This document shows positions 35,095 through 39,384 of a stretch of DNA of 39,384 nucleotides, piece after piece (within the stretch, counting starts at the first letter, position 1; each line of letters begins with the position of its first letter). The stretch spans positions 41,052-80,435 of the forward strand of contig NZ_LUKG01000004.1 in NCBI RefSeq assembly GCF_001601815.1, written 5' to 3'. The DNA comes from Flavihumibacter sp. CACIAM 22H1. GTDB taxonomy: Bacteria; Bacteroidota; Bacteroidia; Chitinophagales; Chitinophagaceae. The notes under the pieces were generated by a model. It was not told the origin of the DNA. It did not search any database and saw nothing but the letters and a program-made list of their open reading frames with translations. Both the position numbers and the translations under genes were made by a program.

Positions 35095-35126
35095 ACTCCC
35101 CGGATAAACAAAATAATCCGGGGAGT
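35095..35126 (+). promoter_or_regulatory. Perfect 11-bp hairpin just before the flavoprotein start
   Basis: ACTCCCCGGAT (35095-35105) and ATCCGGGGAGT (35116-35126) with a 10-base A-rich loop end 4 bases before ATG 35131. The right arm GGGGAG could contain the ribosome site. No T-run follows, so a terminator is less likely. A near-consensus -7 element TATCTTTA overlaps its left edge. Confidence 0.6.
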
Positions 35127-35130
35127 TGGT

Positions 35131-36021
35131 ATGCATCAAATGTATGAAGTAGTAATAATCGGAGGTTCTAATGCAGGCATGTCTGCTGCCATGACCCTGG
35201 GACGATCACTAAGAAATGTGTTGGTAATTGACAATGGACGCCCCTGTAACCGGCAAACACCCCATTCCCATAATTTTCTGACAAGAGATGGAGTTACCCC
35301 TTCTTTTTTGTCGGCTGTTGCCAAAGAACAGGTACTTGCCTATCCGTCTGTACAATGGGTGGAGGATACGGTGCAAAGGGTAGAGCAGCTTGCCGATTAT
35401 TTACTTATTTACACGATAAATGGTGTACAGGTGCAGGCCAAAAAAGTTTTGCTGGCAACTGGTGTGCTGGATGATCTTTTACCCATTCCGGGTTTTGCCG
35501 AATGCTGGGGAATATCGGTACTCCATTGTCCTTATTGCCATGGTTATGAAGTCAGGAACCAATATCTGGGCATAGTCGGAAATGGCGATATGGCGATGGA
35601 GTTTGCACAACTGATCAGGCAATGGTCAGGGAAGGTACACCTGCTAACCAATGGGCCGTCAGCCCTGACAGCTTCTCAATGGAAAGAACTGGAAGCTGCC
35701 GCTGTTCCAGTGTCTACATCGCCCCTGTTTGCCATCCGCCATAAAGAGGGAAAAATGTACCAGCTTGTATTAAAAGACGGAACAATACTACCCTTTGATG
35801 CTGTTTTTGCAAGAGTGCCCTTCAAACAAAGTCCACTCGTTCAGCAATTGGGCCTTGCTACCAATGAGCAGGGGTATATTGTTGTAAATGCATTTCAGCA
35901 AACCTCTCTTCCGAATGTATTTGCAGCCGGGGATTGTACCACTCCGATGCGCAGCATTTCTACCGCGGTGGCGCAGGGTACAATGGCGGGGGCTGCTCTG
36001 AATAAATACCTGTTAGCATAA
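35131..36021 (+). CDS. Thioredoxin-reductase-like FAD-dependent oxidoreductase
   Basis: A 296-residue flavoprotein of the thioredoxin reductase-like family. FAD-binding VIIGGSNAGMSAAMTLGRS is at residues 8-26, the second (NAD(P)H) nucleotide region begins at LGIVGNGDMAMEFAQLI (about 146-162), and the redox pair is CPYC (C133, C136). It lacks an attached thioredoxin domain. The C-terminal motif reads VFAAGDCTTPMRSISTAVAQG, the usual FAD-binding end. ATG 35131 or 35140 (MYEVVIIGG) are both usable. The gene follows the CobW unit by 66 bases, with a candidate Zur-type palindrome and a hairpin in the gap, so it may belong to the same response. The physiological electron acceptor is unknown. Confidence 0.9.
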   Translation: MHQMYEVVIIGGSNAGMSAAMTLGRSLRNVLVIDNGRPCNRQTPHSHNFLTRDGVTPSFLSAVAKEQVLAYPSVQWVEDTVQRVEQLADYLLIYTINGVQVQAKKVLLATGVLDDLLPIPGFAECWGISVLHCPYCHGYEVRNQYLGIVGNGDMAMEFAQLIRQWSGKVHLLTNGPSALTASQWKELEAAAVPVSTSPLFAIRHKEGKMYQLVLKDGTILPFDAVFARVPFKQSPLVQQLGLATNEQGYIVVNAFQQTSLPNVFAAGDCTTPMRSISTAVAQGTMAGAALNKYLLA

Positions 36022-36077
36022 CCTGCAGTAATTACCAGGCTGGTAGCCGTTGAATGGCCAAGCTTTCCTGCCAGCAG

Positions 36078-37769
36078 TCAAAAACTGGCTTTTAGGGTAA
36101 ATCCAAAAACACTGCCTTCTCCGATCCTGCTGCTAACCCAGATAGTACCTCCCATTGCTTCCACTATTTCTTTACAAATGGCTAGTCCGATGCCGGAACC
36201 CATTTTATCAGATCTGCCGGGTACCTGGTAATAGCGTTCAAAAATCCTTGTCAGATAGGCCTCCTCAATTCCTTGTCCCTGGTCTTTTACAGAGATACGC
36301 AGTTCCGATTCAGCAAATCGAACGCTGATTAAAATTTCACTATTGACAGGCCCATATTTAATAGCATTGGTTAGAAAATTATTAAGTACCCAGCCAATTT
36401 TATCCGGATCTCCCATTAGTTCAGGAAGCCCTTCGTCAATATGCTGCACCATCCTGATCGATTTTTCTTTTGCAGGAACAGCAACTGCATGAATTGAGTT
36501 TTCTATTACCTGGTAAATATTAACAGCCTGCCGGTTTAGTTGAATTTTACCTGCTTCTACCTGCGAAAGATTTAGTAATTCACTTAAAATCCGAAGCATT
36601 CGCTGATTATCTGCGTGCAGGCTGTTTACGAGTTCTTTCTGTTCTTCGGTTAACTTTCCTACCCGTTCGTCTAAAAGCAGTTTAATGCTGAAATCAGCGG
36701 ATGCTAAAGGAGTTTTTAGCTCATGGGAAATGGTTGCAATAAAATTTGTTTTCGCAACATCCAGCTCCTTAAAAGATGTAATATTTTTCAGTACAAATAC
36801 TTTCCCGGCAGATGTATCCTGACCCATTCCGATTACTTCTTTAATAAAATAGTTTTCCCGGTTATCTACCACCACTTTAAACGGGTTGGTAGAGGATTCT
36901 TCTGCTAAGAAACGAAAGAGGTCGTTTCGTTTTGCCACCTGCTCCGCTTTTTCGCCTACTATATCTTTTGCTGCTAAACCCAGAAGTTGCAGGGCCTGTT
37001 CATTGGCAAATAGTACCGTATCATTTTTATCGATACCGATACTGGCATCTTTCAGGCTGTTTATAACAGCTTCCGCTCTTGTTTTTTCAAAAATGAGTTT
37101 CGCTAGATTACTGTTCTCAAAGTATTCCAGGCGTGCTGCCATTTCATTGAAGGAATGGGCCAATTGTCCAAATTCATCTTTTGTTTGGATATGGATGCGA
37201 TGGCGGTAATTTTTTTGACTGATTTCCTTTATAGCTTCGGTAAGTTTATTAATGGGATTGGTAAGAATTGAAGGGAAATTGACCACGAAAGTGAACCCGA
37301 TAAGCAATATAACGGCAACGCTGGCAATTATGATTTTTACTGCCTGTTCGGAAGCGGCTTCTGCATTTTCGGATTTGGCCCGGATGCCTTTCATATTCAA
37401 CAATAAAATCGATTGGAGGTGTTGACGCAGCCTGGTTCCTTGTAAACTGTCTCCCTGCTTAAATTCCTCCAATGCTTTTCTTAAATGGCTGGTTGCCGTT
37501 GCTTCCCCTTTTTCTGTTATGTTCGATTCCTGTAAAATCAGGTAATGCTCCAGGGTGTCGGTAAAACGGTGCTCGCCCTGTGCTACCCGGTCGAAGGCGG
37601 CCTGCATCCTGTGAGCGTATTCAAGCGACTCATAGTTAGCGGTAAGCATATTGCTGGTTTGAAGCCGAAGTTTTACCAGGTAATAAATACCTACTGCTCC
37701 TGATGTAATTACCAACAGGAACAGGAATACCGTTCCCCAACGGATTTTATTTTTTACACTCATTGCCAT
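36078..37769 (-). CDS. HAMP-PAS sensor histidine kinase, partner of the split KdpD
   Basis: A 563-residue membrane sensor kinase. Two membrane helices (about 12-32 and 144-165) flank a ~110-residue helical extracytoplasmic part; then HAMP (about 168-220), PAS (about 230-330, SIGIDKNDTVLFANEQALQLLG), HisKA with H349 in ATISHELKTPLASADFSIK, and the ATPase domain (N-box LNNFLTNAIKYG about 462-473; DQGQGI; GSGIGLAICKEI). All catalytic boxes are intact. Its ATG overlaps the stop of the KdpD-like gene by 1 base (TAATG), so the two are translationally coupled. It probably supplies the kinase activity that the short KdpD lacks. The cognate response regulator is outside the window. Confidence 0.92.
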   Translation of the reverse strand: MAMSVKNKIRWGTVFLFLLVITSGAVGIYYLVKLRLQTSNMLTANYESLEYAHRMQAAFDRVAQGEHRFTDTLEHYLILQESNITEKGEATATSHLRKALEEFKQGDSLQGTRLRQHLQSILLLNMKGIRAKSENAEAASEQAVKIIIASVAVILLIGFTFVVNFPSILTNPINKLTEAIKEISQKNYRHRIHIQTKDEFGQLAHSFNEMAARLEYFENSNLAKLIFEKTRAEAVINSLKDASIGIDKNDTVLFANEQALQLLGLAAKDIVGEKAEQVAKRNDLFRFLAEESSTNPFKVVVDNRENYFIKEVIGMGQDTSAGKVFVLKNITSFKELDVAKTNFIATISHELKTPLASADFSIKLLLDERVGKLTEEQKELVNSLHADNQRMLRILSELLNLSQVEAGKIQLNRQAVNIYQVIENSIHAVAVPAKEKSIRMVQHIDEGLPELMGDPDKIGWVLNNFLTNAIKYGPVNSEILISVRFAESELRISVKDQGQGIEEAYLTRIFERYYQVPGRSDKMGSGIGLAICKEIVEAMGGTIWVSSRIGEGSVFGFTLKASF

Positions 37770-38902
37770 TAGGATAGAATAACTAAGTCTACATCATTTT
37801 TCGATAGCATTTTCAACAGTTTGTTGAATACACTGGTTTTAAGAATAATCTGCCAAAGGGTAAGATGTGGTTTTCCCATACAAACAGTGGTTATTTTATA
37901 TAGCTCAATTGTTTTTAGTATAGCTTGTGAAATATCTTCTTCTTTAAGTTGCAGGATCTCTGCCCCGAGTTCTGCAGCATTTTTGAAATTATTAAGCAGG
38001 TGCCGTTGTTTATCAAGTGGTATTTTGTCCGGCGCTTCCCGGGCAGTTTGCACATACAGCACAACCCATTGGCTGTTATAATAGGAAGCCAGCCGGGCTG
38101 TTTTCCGGATGATGCGTTGTGCAATTTCATAGTTGCTGGATACACATGCAAGAAATCGTTCATGCCGAAATGGGTTTTTTTTGTATTCGATGGAATAGTC
38201 CACCTTTCGTTCAACCTGTCCGGCTACTTCCTTTAATGCCAGTTCCCTTAGTTGTAAGATCTTATCGGGCTGAAAAAAATGTATAAGCGCTTGTTGAACT
38301 TTACTGGGTTCATAAATTTTTCCTTCCCTAAGCCGGCGAATAAGTTCGTCTGCAGGCAGATCAATATTTACTACTTCATCTGCGAGTTGAAGCAGTTTAT
38401 CAGGTACGCGTTCCTTTACTTCTATACCGGTAATATTTTTTACATCTTCATTTATGCTTTCAATATGCTGAATATTTACGGCCGAAATAACATTGATGCC
38501 GGCTTCTAAAACGTCAAGAACATCCTGCCACCGCTTTTCATTCTTACTTCCCGGAATATTGGTGTGGGCCAGTTCATCGATCAATACTACTTCAGGATGT
38601 AGCAAAACCAGGGCAGGTACATCTAATTCTTCCAGCCTTTTCCCTTTGTAAAATACCTCTCGGCGCGGTATAATTGGCAGACCGCTAAGCAAAGCAACGG
38701 TTTCTTTCCGGTTATGTGTTTCAATATACCCGATTCGTACATCTATGCCATCTTGGATAAGCTGGTGGGCTTCCTGCAGCATGCGAAAGGTTTTACCCAC
38801 GCCGGCACTCATGCCAATGTAAATTTTTAACTTTCCTTTCTCCGCGTTGGGACGGCTGATTTTTTGCAGCCATTCTTCCGGGCTATGTTGGCTATGGTGC
38901 AT
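37769..38902 (-). CDS. kdpD: KdpD-type sensor domain plus USP domain protein, lacking the kinase part
   Basis: A 377-residue protein equal to the cytoplasmic N-terminal part of KdpD, the potassium-shortage sensor. It has the KdpD domain (about 20-230) with P-loop GMSAGVGKTFRML (30-42) and Walker B-like VVLIDELAHTNIPGS, then a universal-stress-protein-like domain (about 245-377: FLACVSSNYEIAQRIIRKTARLASYY). The membrane segment and histidine kinase of E. coli KdpD (894 residues) are absent, and no frame remnant is visible. A separate kinase gene overlaps it by 1 base on the 3' side. This split form is seen in Bacteroidota kdp loci. The porin gene lies 5 bases upstream, so it is in the same operon. 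Confidence 0.93.
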   Translation of the reverse strand: MHHSQHSPEEWLQKISRPNAEKGKLKIYIGMSAGVGKTFRMLQEAHQLIQDGIDVRIGYIETHNRKETVALLSGLPIIPRREVFYKGKRLEELDVPALVLLHPEVVLIDELAHTNIPGSKNEKRWQDVLDVLEAGINVISAVNIQHIESINEDVKNITGIEVKERVPDKLLQLADEVVNIDLPADELIRRLREGKIYEPSKVQQALIHFFQPDKILQLRELALKEVAGQVERKVDYSIEYKKNPFRHERFLACVSSNYEIAQRIIRKTARLASYYNSQWVVLYVQTAREAPDKIPLDKQRHLLNNFKNAAELGAEILQLKEEDISQAILKTIELYKITTVCMGKPHLTLWQIILKTSVFNKLLKMLSKNDVDLVILS

Positions 38903-38907
38903 ATCGT

Positions 38908-39384
38908 TCAGAATCTGATTGATGTGGAAAAACTAAGGGCAGTATTCTTTTCCTGGGCCATTCCTTCTTTTACAAAAATCGCATCTTTACTCTTCAAAAA
39001 CCGCCCTTCCAATCGAAATAGTACCGCTGATACGGGCTGATAATCGAGGTTTACTGATCCGCCTGCTGTTTTAAACCCGTTGCGGGTACCTGTTTTGATC
39101 ACTACGCCATTTTTGTCGCTAAAATATTCTGCACGTATAGCTGCAGCCCAGTGCGGATGGGGACTTAGGCGCAGGATAAGAACAGGCGTATACCACTGGT
39201 TTAACTGGCTGCTGTGTGGTGTTTTTTGTTCCAACCCATAGTCGATGTTAGCGATCAGGCCGATTTTGCTGCTTATTTGCAAGATGCCATACAGATTATT
39301 ATGATACCTCCACAGACGGGCTGAATCCGGCGTATCAGTACCAATAAACGTACTATAGTTCATTGTTATCTTTTCATTTGGTTT
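38908..39384 (-). CDS. Porin of the kdp operon, C-terminal part, 5' truncated by the window edge
   Basis: At least 158 residues of a beta-barrel outer-membrane protein. The track starts at ATG 39363, but the frame stays open to the window edge (codons KPNEKIT precede it), so the true start is beyond the window. Alternating hydrophobic/polar strands are visible (WYTPVLILRLSPHPHWAAAIRAEYFSD, GGSVNLDYQPVSAVLFRLEGRFL) and it ends in SIRF, with a terminal aromatic as barrel proteins need. It resembles the OmpL-like porins found beside kdpC in Bacteroidota; that identification rests partly on its place next to KdpD. KdpD starts 5 bases after its stop. Confidence 0.75.
   Translation of the reverse strand, partial: KPNEKITMNYSTFIGTDTPDSARLWRYHNNLYGILQISSKIGLIANIDYGLEQKTPHSSQLNQWYTPVLILRLSPHPHWAAAIRAEYFSDKNGVVIKTGTRNGFKTAGGSVNLDYQPVSAVLFRLEGRFLKSKDAIFVKEGMAQEKNTALSFSTSIRF

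Noticed and set aside
37949-38236. Plus-strand ORF opposite the KdpD USP domain
   Set aside because: Shadow frame with no recognisable domain.

Overview
The window looks like a chromosomal segment of a Bacteroidota bacterium, most likely a member of the Chitinophagaceae. The evidence is two SusC/SusD outer-membrane uptake pairs, an ECF sigma/FecR-type anti-sigma pair feeding a SusC with an N-terminal STN domain, promoters of the Bacteroidota form TTG-N(19-21)-TAnnTTTG, and a split KdpD. Genus cannot be told from the sequence alone. No tRNA, rRNA, CRISPR array, transposase, integrase or phage gene was seen, and no stretch longer than about 300 bases lacks a gene.

Layout. (1) 1-5253: 3' part of a SusC receptor, its SusD lipoprotein and a secreted alkaline-phosphatase-superfamily enzyme, apparently one operon. 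(2) 5311-9826: a secreted sorbosone/PQQ-type sugar dehydrogenase, then the NHEJ pair LigD and Ku. (3) 9830-13203: an MBL-fold hydrolase fused to an AAC(3)-I-like acetyltransferase, an S41-type protease, and an unrecognised protein. (4) 13450-20286: ECF sigma, FecR anti-sigma, full-length SusC and SusD, closed by a strong terminator; this is a paralogue of the first pair and carries its own cell-surface signalling. (5) 20410-23450: a DUF4153-like membrane protein, then a TetR regulator with a perfect operator on its own promoter, and an UlaG/NAPE-PLD-like metallo-hydrolase. (6) 23509-28910: bestrophin-type channel, CPA1 Na+/H+ antiporter, and a TPR histidine kinase/NarL-type response regulator pair. 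(7) 28876-32996: alpha/beta hydrolase, LacI regulator, NagD-like HAD phosphatase and AraJ-like MFS exporter. (8) 33083-36021: a truncated Gfo/Idh-like Rossmann protein, a small exported His/Cys protein, a CobW/ZagA-type metallochaperone GTPase and a thioredoxin-reductase-like flavoprotein. Two of these units carry the same imperfect palindrome upstream. (9) 36078-end, minus strand: a HAMP-PAS histidine kinase, a stand-alone KdpD sensor/USP protein and the C-terminal part of a porin, which looks like the end of a kdp potassium-uptake operon.

The most interesting non-coding signals are: a TetR operator lying on a -33 element with what looks like a leaderless GTG start; a perfect LacI-type palindrome between AraJ-like and Gfo/Idh-like genes, near a LacI gene; a candidate Zur/Fur-type box shared by the CobW unit and the flavoprotein; a 16-bp hairpin that puts the dehydrogenase start codon in its apical loop; and a palindromic intergenic repeat around the bestrophin gene. 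I did not find anything I can defend as a wholly new system; the CobW/His-Cys/flavoprotein candidate regulon and the MBL-GNAT fusion deserve the first look.
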